Below are positions 21,801-28,000 of a stretch of DNA of 64,000 nucleotides, piece after piece. Source of the DNA: Siderastrea radians (taxonomy: Eukaryota; Cnidaria; Anthozoa; Scleractinia; Rhizangiidae). A model generated the notes under the pieces. The model saw nothing but the letters and a program-made list of their open reading frames with translations. It made no database searches and was not told the DNA's origin. Made by a program: the position numbers and the translations under genes. Position 1 is the first letter of the stretch, and each line of letters begins with the position of its first letter. The stretch covers positions 8,807,294 through 8,871,293 of the forward strand of contig OZ024898.1 of assembly GCA_964017195.1 (NCBI GenBank). Reading direction: 5' to 3'.

Positions 21801-24650
21801 ACTAGGTAAAAGAGAAAAAAAACTTATTAATGATTAACCAACAAAGATCAGTGATATAAAGTAACCACCATGTTTGCTAACCAATCACCAGAAGAACCAA
21901 TCAGAACTTGAAGCAAATACAAGCAAGAGACACTAAGCGTGGGAATTGCAAGCCAAACATGTCATTTCTTTATACAACAACCCACGATTACCTTCTTAGT
22001 TACACAATGTTGACGTTATTACACTATCAATCTTGTCTTAGGTTGCCATGGCTACCCCCATAGTTCCGCAGTCATTGGAGGGCTTTGTGAGTACAGTGGA
22101 ATAATAAAAGAATATATATTATTCAAATTGTGCTTGTTGGATACGAGATGAACATAACCAACTCAATGCTATGTGGAACATAAATAAATGATGAACAAAA
22201 GTTCACAGTACTGCGTGGCACTAATTAAGATGAAAATATAAAAAACAAAAGGTAGTGAAGTGCCAAAAAAGTTCTTTAAAAAGCCAAACGTTTCGGGCTC
22301 AGCCCTTCATCAGTGGCAAATGAACGATTTTCAAATTACGCGTGACAACAACCGTTGCGTGAGAGAAAACTTATACCCGCGCGTGTCTATCATTGCTCAT
22401 GCTCTGCTTCTTCAACAAACGTTATATATTTTCTCTCACGCAACAGTTGTTGTCACGTGTAATTTGAAAATCGTTCATTTGCCACTGATGAAGGGCTAAG
22501 CCCGAAATGTTTGGCTTTTTAAAGAACTTTTTTGGCACTTCACTACCTTTTGTTTTTTACATTTTCAATGCTATGTGTCTTGTTGGTTGTTTTTCACCTT
22601 ATATCCCATGCATACTAAAGGCATAATTTTTAATTAGCTTCTTGTCAAAGCATGTTGCGGCAGCTGATCATCACGCTTAAATCCAGTGTGAGTTTAATTT
22701 GAATGACATGAAAATCAGCACTCAATTAATAATTCTTGGTTTCTATAGAGATGTGTTCAATTATGTTGAAACAACCAGGGCTTTTGTATAGTGTCTTTTC
22801 AATTTCATAAAATAAAATAAAATCATATACCTTGCAATGCTTCATGAAACTGTGTGATAACTTGTGAAACTACGTAACAAATTTACTATTTTGTCTCTAA
22901 TGATCCCATGTGCTAAAACCCTGTAATAGCTGGTGAGATTATGTAATACTTTGCGATGCATTGTGTGTAAATTTAATCTAAAAGAATTTGACAACCAAAA
23001 GCCAAGATGAACTTGTAAATGGAAGTTAATTTGGCTGTCACAATAGTGGCAAACAAAACAAACATTCCATAACTTTCCTCTTGATTGTAAGCAAACAGAG
23101 CACATGCAAAAGCAAACAAAATCTTTTGTATTCAACACTTTTTAATGTGGCATTTAAATTAACTAAAGCAAACAATTATGTTTGAATTAATTTTGTTGTC
23201 AATTACTGATCACGGATTAAAGTTTGTCCTCCTCTGACGCAAATTATCTCTTTGCATGTTACCACAATGTACAAATACAGTGGTACATCTTACCACAAAC
23301 TGTAATAATTACTTAAAATGTTGGTTTATGTTTGATTCATAACATGCTAAGTATTTAAGCCTTTAAACAGACTGCTGAAAATGTCTATAGTTACACAGAT
23401 ACTGAATTACTTGGTAAACAAAAATTAATTAACTGTTTCAGCTCAAAATTTTCTTAAAAAGATGCCAAACACATTGTTTCATTTTGCTGAAAACATGTTC
23501 AGGTTCATTCATTCATAAAACAAATTATGTGTAAAATAAATCAAAAGCACATATTAAGTTATTAATTTCTATAATCCCGGCTTCTGAAGCCATGAAAAAC
23601 GCATTTGCTAAAACAGTTACATAGGAACAGAAAAATTTCCGCAAAACACTTCAATTAAAATCTTTCGTCACTCAATTTGCACGCCTCAATTTATGAAAGG
23701 CTTAAATTAATCAACTTAAAAATTATCACACATTAACTAAATAAAATTTACTTTCGTCATGCTTGCAAATAGCTATCTGGTTTAGCATTCTCGACAAAAC
23801 TGAACATTTTACCTTAAATGGTACTAAGATGTGACCTTTCTTGTCTGGCAAAACGTAGGCATAGAAATTAGCCTTAATTCATGAATTTTTTATGCCTTAA
23901 GTTCGAAAAATATAAGCTTAACTTTTTCTTCTCGATTCTTTCCGCGCCAGATGAGGTCGCGAAAAAGATAACAAAATTTCCCGCTGTTAAAGTGTTTTGT
24001 CTTTCAGTACCAAGTTCCTAGATAAGCAAAGATATTTGCGTTCTAACTAATCGTAGCTTTTTAGGTTCACAGAGTGATGATGTGTCAGTCGGAGGTTTGA
24101 TTAATAAAAGCCCTTCAATACGACGCAAATATATCCAGTGAAATGTCGAGGCTGCCTAATTTAAAGCTTAACCTTGTTGAGGACGATGAAATTACGATCA
24201 AATTTTCACTTCGATAGTAATTTACTATCGAAAAAGGTTGAATCCGTAGTTAGAAAAATAGGGCCACCAAGTGCGAGACTGTTTTAGAAACAAACAGAAT
24301 TAAATATTATGCATCAAAAAAGCCACCAGTTTCCTACACGTAAAATCATCATGAAACAGACACGAGAAAAATAAACAAAATGCACTTGCTCCAAAAGGAG
24401 TTAACCAGTGGCGAAGCATTTGTCACAAATTGCACGACAAAACGTGGATCATCAACAACAAAGGCAGCACTTTACAACAGGCATTTATCACGAGAACATA
24501 CCTGTGACTCCGAAAAAGCCTTTGTGATTCTTCAAAACCATTGTTTAGCAACAAATTTATACCGTCCCTTGCCAAACCATGATATTCCCAAAACCCCGCG
24601 GATGACTTGGCATCTTTGAGATCTTTGCACTCATTCCTATTCGGATTCAT
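6778..24650 (-). CDS. TTC39C: TTC39C-like tetratricopeptide repeat protein, 16 exons, complete
   Basis: Spliced gene encoding 603 residues plus a stop. Coding exons in transcript order: 24502-24650, 21753-21801, 21094-21286, 19865-20046, 16742-17031, 15963-16033, 15160-15257, 14264-14357, 13657-13711, 12898-12950, 10991-11088, 10004-10127, 7752-7852, 7321-7416, 7082-7120, 6778-6897. All fifteen introns are GT-AG, every junction keeps the frame, and the 1812 coding bases divide by three. The product matches the TTC39/Iml2 family along its length; blocks such as GINLLLNNGFEES (N-terminus), GYGLFHLAISLVPPKLLK (middle), LLWYHAVIRPF and FSGYDFENRL (C-terminus) point to the TTC39C branch, whose human member is of similar length (about 580 residues). 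It is a helical repeat scaffold; vertebrate TTC39C has been linked to cilium assembly, but nothing in this sequence shows a partner. An in-frame TGA 18 bases upstream (24666-24668) supports the ATG. No poly(A) signal is obvious just beyond the stop. The gene lies head to head with UQCRB. TTC39A or TTC39B are less likely assignments. Confidence 0.93.
7082..7120 (-). CDS. TTC39C: TTC39C exon 15 (residues 552-564)
   Basis: A 39-base microexon encoding MRAKGEELLKKVK. CAG acceptor, GTTTGT donor, both ends phase 0, so skipping it would keep the frame. Confidence 0.87.
7321..7416 (-). CDS. TTC39C: TTC39C exon 14 (residues 520-551)
   Basis: It encodes VPPFAYYELGVLYAQDDK, the last TPR with the conserved YELG. 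CAG acceptor, GTGAGT donor, both ends phase 0. Confidence 0.93.
7752..7852 (-). CDS. TTC39C: TTC39C exon 13 (residues 486-519)
   Basis: It encodes LKSLIQGAACQVLKKTDLAV. TAG acceptor and an unusual but GT-type donor, GTGTGT. Phase 1 in and 0 out. Confidence 0.88.
7925..8090. mobile_element. Diverged MITE related to the element at 8479
   Basis: Its right part (CGTGTTCGC, then GACTATCCCTGAGCAGCAAG and AGAGACTCCTCGTAGTCTAG) matches the right part of the element at 8479-8676. The left end is too diverged to fix. It lies in TTC39C intron 12. Confidence 0.55.
8479..8676. mobile_element. About 200-bp MITE abutting the minisatellite
   Basis: Imperfect inverted arms: the left has CTCAGATATAGTGGAGCAAA then GAGAACACGCGAGCG, and the right, read in reverse complement, CTCAGAGATAGTCGAGCGAA then AAGAACACGTGAACG. 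The right end runs straight into the first 15-bp minisatellite unit. Confidence 0.7.
8674..9757. repeat. 15-bp minisatellite, about 72 units
   Basis: The consensus plus-strand unit is AGTATGTGCTTCTGC, variants mostly at two or three positions (CTCC, TTTT, GATCC types). Spacing is exactly 15 bases except for one unit near 8780 with four extra bases. Units lack stops in all six frames, so long spurious readings (HILQK and similar) span the array; a 481-codon minus-strand reading at 8401-9846 is one. It lies wholly inside TTC39C intron 12 and is spliced out. Confidence 0.97.
9737..9770. repeat. Perfect 15-bp stem hairpin at the array end
   Basis: TCCTTCAGTATGTGC (9737-9751) and GCACATACTGAAGGA (9756-9770) flank a 4-base AGGG loop. 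The arms are one array unit and its inverted copy. Confidence 0.95.
10004..10127 (-). CDS. TTC39C: TTC39C exon 12 (residues 445-486)
   Basis: It encodes EADCLLLALELLYVWRAFYT, matching the family helix ending in LYLW. CAG acceptor, GTAGGT donor, phase 0 in and 1 out. Confidence 0.93.
10215..10470. mobile_element. Degenerate remnant of a T/G-rich MITE
   Basis: Repeated TTTTTGGGTA, TTTTTGCAGG and TGACGGGGA motifs resemble the inside of the element at 11405. Ends are not definable. TTC39C intron 11. Confidence 0.35.
10991..11088 (-). CDS. TTC39C: TTC39C exon 11 (residues 412-444)
   Basis: It encodes ILGSTTEAQAQFKLVPKFVK and a basic tail ending in FLVRK. TAG acceptor, GTAGGT donor, phase 1 in and 0 out. 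Confidence 0.9.
11309..11365. repeat. Left copy of a short direct repeat flanking a MITE
   Basis: GTTAGGGCTATTGTTTCATC and the following bases recur at 12029-12084 with a few changes. The MITE at 11405-12000 lies between the two copies. Confidence 0.8.
11405..12000. mobile_element. About 600-bp G-rich MITE
   Basis: About 48-base inverted ends: GGGGGGTACTCCGGATTTCA then AGTGACGGGGATGATGG on the left, and on the right, in reverse complement, GGGGGGTACTCCGAGTTTCA then AGTTATGGGGATGATCG. The interior is full of TTTTTTGGGT. It lies in TTC39C intron 10. Confidence 0.88.
12029..12084. repeat. Right copy of the short direct repeat
   Basis: Pairs with 11309-11365. Longer than a transposon target duplication, so a local duplication is more likely. 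Confidence 0.8.
12898..12950 (-). CDS. TTC39C: TTC39C exon 10 (residues 394-412)
   Basis: A 53-base exon encoding LKEESKWSQSYYAYLCG, a conserved family segment. CAG acceptor, GTAAAT donor, phase 2 in and 1 out. Confidence 0.92.
13657..13711 (-). CDS. TTC39C: TTC39C exon 9 (residues 376-394)
   Basis: A 55-base exon found by phase and homology: GWCHMLRLEWEYALPAFFK. CAG acceptor and GTATGT donor. Without it the frame between exons 8 and 10 fails. Confidence 0.88.
14264..14357 (-). CDS. TTC39C: TTC39C exon 8 (residues 345-376)
   Basis: It encodes GCIGEALDEFHQAMRFAAEQ followed by KEIALICQYEI, a classic TPR-type amphipathic pair. TAG acceptor, GTGAGT donor, phase 0 in and 1 out. Confidence 0.93.
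14648..14877 (-). mobile_element. Second-family tRNA-headed SINE
   Basis: On the minus strand the head reads GGGGCGCAGTGGTGTAGTAG (A box) and TTGGTGGCTCGAGGCC (B box), about 45 bases apart. The body contains GGTGTATAAATGGGTACC and ends in GGGAGTAGCAGTACTCTC. Its body is the source of the 66-bp satellite at 16050-16518. TTC39C intron 7. Confidence 0.8.
15160..15257 (-). CDS. TTC39C: TTC39C exon 7 (residues 312-344)
   Basis: It encodes AILEESYQEYPSSAVFLFFK and GLVSRLK, a helix pair of the TPR region. CAG acceptor, GTAATA donor, phase 1 in and 0 out. Confidence 0.92.
15299..15512. mobile_element. 214-bp TTAACCC MITE, copy A
   Basis: It starts TTAACCCTTTTAAGTCCCAA and ends GGGGCTTAAAG. A fuller copy at 17417-17640 has the same interior (GTGATCAGCA, TTTCTCCTCAT, GTTCTCCCAAT). 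TTC39C intron 6. Confidence 0.85.
15963..16033 (-). CDS. TTC39C: TTC39C exon 6 (residues 288-312)
   Basis: A 71-base exon encoding LTLLWYHAVIRPFVALDEGS, too short to stand out as an ORF. CAG acceptor and GTACAT donor; the phases (2 in, 1 out) fit both neighbours. Confidence 0.92.
16050..16518. repeat. 66-bp satellite, about 7 units, derived from a SINE body
   Basis: GCTAGTCCATCACAGG recurs at 66-base steps (about 16120, 16186, 16252, 16318, 16384) and then at 67 and 63. The unit, with CCAACATAAAGTGACTAGGA and TACTACTCTCCCTGG, resembles the tail of the SINE at 14648-14877. TTC39C intron 5. Confidence 0.92.
16519..16660 (-). mobile_element. Decayed SINE head next to the 66-bp satellite
   Basis: On the minus strand, CACATTGGACTTTAAGTCAG and the following bases resemble the tRNA-like head of the 14648-14877 SINE (GTGTTGGACTTCAGATC). 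Head then satellite is the order expected for one SINE copy whose tail expanded. Confidence 0.5.
16742..17031 (-). CDS. TTC39C: TTC39C exon 5 (residues 192-288)
   Basis: The largest exon. An acidic linker rich in Asp, Glu and Pro is followed by the most conserved family core, CGYGLFHLAISLVPPKLLKF and LLGFSGNRDVG. TAG acceptor, GTAGAG donor, phase 0 in and 2 out. Confidence 0.95.
17417..17640. mobile_element. 224-bp TTAACCC MITE, copy B
   Basis: It begins TTAACCCTTTAAGTC and ends GGCTTAAAGGGTTAA. A partial third copy end (GGCTTAAAGGGTTAA) is visible near 12500-12516. TTC39C intron 4. Confidence 0.9.
17725..18145. repeat. Tandem units of about 175 bp with C-rich tracts
   Basis: AAGAAAAGCCCCAGGGGCAT starts units at 17725, 17899 and 18078 (steps of 174 and 179). 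Each contains GACCCCGCCG, then in units 1 and 2 an 11-20 base C run, then GTTACGGTCACTCAAGATA and GAAAACTGGAGGTCTGGGG. A related end recurs at 19035-19085. Confidence 0.88.
19035..19262. repeat. Related end followed by three units of about 55-60 bp
   Basis: After AAAACCGGAGGTCTGGGGCA come three units with an A tract, CCACGGAAAAAAA, GGGTATTACTAGACC and CCGTCCTGACGGCGGGGT. The GACGGCGGGGT part resembles the GACCCCGCCG block of the 17725 repeat. Confidence 0.85.
19865..20046 (-). CDS. TTC39C: TTC39C exon 4 (residues 131-191)
   Basis: It encodes the signature YIKGGYLMRRAWKLYDKCY, followed by a Gly/Glu-rich, probably flexible stretch. CAG acceptor, GTAATG donor, phase 1 in and 0 out. Confidence 0.93.
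20240..20690 (+). mobile_element. 3' end of a LINE, 5' truncated
   Basis: The plus-strand reading ends in the stretch typical of reverse-transcriptase ORF tails of CR1/L2-like elements (FKFSFFPRSITEWNLLP, positions about 20438-20495), with a stop at 20562-20564. The 3' UTR ends in a short hexamer tail, GATGTAGATGTAGATT, near 20670-20688. It lies antisense in TTC39C intron 3. Confidence 0.85.
21094..21286 (-). CDS. TTC39C: TTC39C exon 3 (residues 67-131)
   Basis: CAG acceptor and GTGAAA donor. It encodes ILTFEDDQLDRALENLKRAQ and the LYADCELYMALLTFLKQ helix, typical of the family's N-terminal half. Phase 0 in, phase 1 out. The exact first base depends on the CAG/CAA boundary, but the frame is fixed. 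Confidence 0.92.
21753..21801 (-). CDS. TTC39C: TTC39C exon 2 (residues 50-66)
   Basis: A 49-base exon between a TAG acceptor and a GTGAGT donor. It contributes DGSPLMSAGSGMVDFV; the SPLMS segment is a family landmark just after the first helix pair. Phase 2 in, phase 0 out. Confidence 0.9.
22231..22567. mobile_element. 337-bp foldback element with arms of about 140 bp
   Basis: The whole element is two inverted arms around a loop of about 50 bases. Left: AACAAAAGGTAGTGAAGTGC, then AACGTTTCGGGCTCAGCCC. Right is the reverse complement with few changes. TTC39C intron 1. Confidence 0.93.
24210..24232. repeat. 23-bp perfect palindrome around one base
   Basis: TTCGATAGTAA and its reverse complement flank a single T. 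It lies in TTC39C intron 1, about 270 bases downstream of exon 1. Confidence 0.85.
24502..24650 (-). CDS. TTC39C: TTC39C exon 1 (residues 1-50)
   Basis: It starts at ATG 24648-24650 and ends in phase 2 before a GTATGT donor. It encodes the conserved block GINLLLNNGFEESQRLF, the first recognisable TTC39 segment. The start context is weak (C at -3), but the upstream in-frame stop leaves no longer reading. Confidence 0.92.
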
Positions 24651-24910
24651 AGGGACACCACAGCCTCAGCCAATTTCGATGAATGCATACGGCTTAGCTA
24701 AAAATATGCTAAAATATCGGAAGAAAATCGCGCCATGTTTTGATACGGCAAATTTTGCTATGAGAGAAGCTGAGAAGTGCAAGGCGTTCTATGATTGGTC
24801 GGCCGATTCGCTTGAGTGCTTCCGAAGATTCCCCAGCAGTTTCCGAATTAATACGAAGATAACACGAAAGTGTGAACTATTATGGGATTCCCACATTACC
24901 GCAATCCAAT
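24651..24910. promoter_or_regulatory. Head-to-head promoter between TTC39C and UQCRB
   Basis: Only 260 bases separate the two start codons, which point away from each other. An inverted CCAAT box (ATTGG, 24794-24798) sits near the middle. AATATGGCG at 24908-24916 overlaps the UQCRB start codon and resembles the YY1 site seen at the start of many animal genes for mitochondrial proteins. No TATA box is evident. Bidirectional activity is inferred from geometry. Confidence 0.7.
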
Positions 24911-25016
24911 ATGGCGTCCGTCGGTTCGAAAGTAGTAAGGCAGTTATCCTTCGCGCAGAAGGTTAAAGCTGCTTTTATGAACTGGTATGTCTATGCTTGC
25001 GGTTACAGACAACTTG
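24911..25016 (+). CDS. UQCRB: UQCRB exon 1 (residues 1-36)
   Basis: It encodes the basic N-terminal segment, starting MASVGSKVV and ending with YACGYRQL, and stops in phase 1 before a GTAAGT donor. Confidence 0.95.
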
Positions 25017-28000
25017 GTAAGTTGTTTAGAAAGTCATCTATCTTTTTTTTATGCAAAATTACCAGCCAAATTTTAAGGATCAAGACTTCATCATGAATTC
25101 AAATATTGTTGAATTGCATAAGCCTAAGTCTGTAAAATTCGAACTTAGCAATATCTAAGTGACAAGACTAGTGAATTTGGTACAAAAATGGTCCATTCGT
25201 AATTTTCTTTAGGGTAATTTAGTTTACTAAAGTGAATTTTTCTGTTAAGTATGCTGACGCTTAATCTCCAGTGATAATATATGTGCATGAACTTTAGTTG
25301 CGCAGACTGTACAGATAACAAATATTCCCGGCGGAATCAATCCATAAAAACCAATCAGGTAATAAACAATAATAATCAATACCAATTAACTGACTGGTAT
25401 TGGAAATCAAGAAAAAAATCCAAGCCTGAAAGTTGAGCATCGATTTTCATTGATTATTGTTGATTACAGTAAATCTTAGCCTCCCACGCAGTCGTTTTTA
25501 GGGGAGTCGTATTACCCTCATCCCCACAAACGCCTGCTTACCCGAGAGCAACATTCCTTTCCGCCGCTTAGCCAATCGCATTGTACCTACTTATGGCTGG
25601 TAGGTTGACCTTGACCGCAGGACGCTTTCGCGGGAACACATGCAGATAAACAGACGTGCAGTATAAGTTTTAAAATGTACAGTAAAAGGTCATCTCAAAA
25701 TCGTTCTTGAATGCAGGGATAACTAAGGGTGCGTTCTTTTGGGACTATTCCGGAATAGGAATACTCGGAATAGAGGGTATTTGTGTTCTTTTGGGAGCTA
25801 TTCCGTTTTCTGAATGAACGGAATATCATTCCGTTCATTCTGCTCCCGATAGCAGAATGAAAGGAATACGGTTTACTCGGAATAGGCAGAATAAGTGTTC
25901 TTTTGGGAAATTTTTGGCGGGAAATCCTACGCGGCCGCCCGCGCGTGTGCAGAAATAGTGGTTCTCAGGTCACCTCCGCCAAGGATATTCCGTTTCCAGA
26001 ATTGGCGTTCTTTTCGAAATTGAAATTCCGTGTATTCTGTTATTGCTAAACCGGAATAAGAATAACCAGAATAGTCCCAAAAGAATGCACCCTAAGTCTC
26101 CTAAGCTTTCAAATGGCAAGTTAAACTTCAAAATCGGTGGTTAGATTTTGATGAAATAATTTTATGTGCTCGATAAACCCTGTTTAGGCGTAATATTTAC
26201 GATATCGTGTTGCAATCCCACGTGGCACTAAATTTGTCCAAAAGCATTAAATCACTGATTAAATGCGGGGATAATTATAACTACATTCTCTGAGCTCTCA
26301 AATGGTTCATTTAACTTAGAAGTGTAGGATTATCTATACTCTATAAGCTTTCAAATGCAACATTAAACTTAGAAATCCCTTGAGAGATTTTAAAACTGAT
26401 AAATTCAACGCAAGAGATAAGCCTTGTGTAATCACAATATTGATTGTAAACTAGACTACGTGTTATAAACTAGGACTAGCAGTCCCTTCTGTTTTAATAA
26501 GGAAATATCGTGCGAAAAGAGCATGCGAACGCACGTTGCAAAAACCTCCTTCGTCCCTCGACGCAAAGATAGCAGAAACGTTAATGGATATGCCAGCGAA
26601 TTTAGTATGACAGATTTCGCCGCCGAAACGCACTTGGTTGTTGTGCCGTGTGTGATATTTTCATCTCATTCATCGGTTTATCATCTCGCTCGGTCCTTTG
26701 TCGTCTTACCCTTTGTCTTTTCAAGTCGTAGAAGTCTCTTTTATCCCTTCGCATTGCATTGGCTCCAGCAGTTTGAGAAGCGCTGAAGTCTTCACCGACC
26801 GTCCGTTTGATCAGGCGAGCAAGATCAACAACGCTTTGTCAGAAAATTCGAACCCTTTTGATCGATAACGGGATAAAAGCGTCGCACAGGAAACACTTTT
26901 AATCACACGCAATATATTTTTTTCCAATGTTTCAGCCATAATTCGCCATTCTAGAAGTAAAAAATATATTCCAACTTCCCGGCACCAGCATCTCTGAACA
27001 AAAACAATCACGGGAGATGCAGAAGCGTACATTGTAACGATTAATTTGATTGGTCTTCGTCAGACAATGCCTCAATGGTGATTGGTTAGATTGCCTCACA
27101 AGTTAAACAATGGGAAAGGAATGTCGAACTCGGGTAAGCAGGCGTTTGTGGGGAGGAGGGTAATACGACTCCCCTAAAAACGACTGCGTGGGAGGCTAAG
27201 TAAATCTTGGTTTATATTCGCAATAAAACGCATCATATCAATTGGACAAGTGGTTTAATAAAGTCTATTTGTTCTAATCATAGGCTTTAATTTTAGCATT
27301 CCTGAGACCGCTACATACTAAGAACATACTAATTACCTATGAAAGCCATTGATGGTGTTGCAATGACAACATTAATTTTTATTTTACCCATTCTTATTTT
27401 TCCCATCTTCTCCTCTCTTCTTAAATGTGAAAAACATTGTCCCCAGCATTCGCTTTAAAATGACATTCATGGTAGCCTTCAGCAACACAGAATATGAATG
27501 TTTTCACTTGAACTTGCTTCGATATAATAGATGTTACAAGTGAGGTTTGTTCACTAGTGTGTTCTAGGAATCCAATTCACGTATGCAATTGGATCACCAC
27601 AGTGTACATATATCCATGTCATATGACTCATGTCCACATTGCCACATGCCCTAAGGCTTGGGTTTTTGCTGTTGTGTAATGATTGATTCTCTGTGACAAT
27701 CAGTAATAATCAAGGCTCAACTTTTGATACATGAATTATAACTCACAGTTAAAACCACAGTTTAAACTCACAGTTAGGGGAGCAAGGATGGTACAGTGCT
27801 AAGAGCAGTTGCCTCTAAGCATTGTGGTCCGGGTTCAGTTCCTGGACTCTGCATCATATGTGGGTTGAGTTTGTTGTTGGTTCTTGTCTTTGCTCCAAGA
27901 GGTTTTTCTCTGGATACTCCGGTTTTCCCCTCTCCTCAAAAACGAGTGTCTGAATTCCAATTTGATCTTGACACAGAAGGCCACAGGGTCATCAGCGAAA

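Noticed and set aside
24872..24910. Upstream ATG as the UQCRB start
   Set aside because: It would add 13 residues unlike the family; the ATG at 24911 has a better context and gives the usual length.
26523..26786. Transposase fragment in the 1.7-kb element
   Set aside because: The 87-codon reading lacks any catalytic or DNA-binding pattern I recognise.
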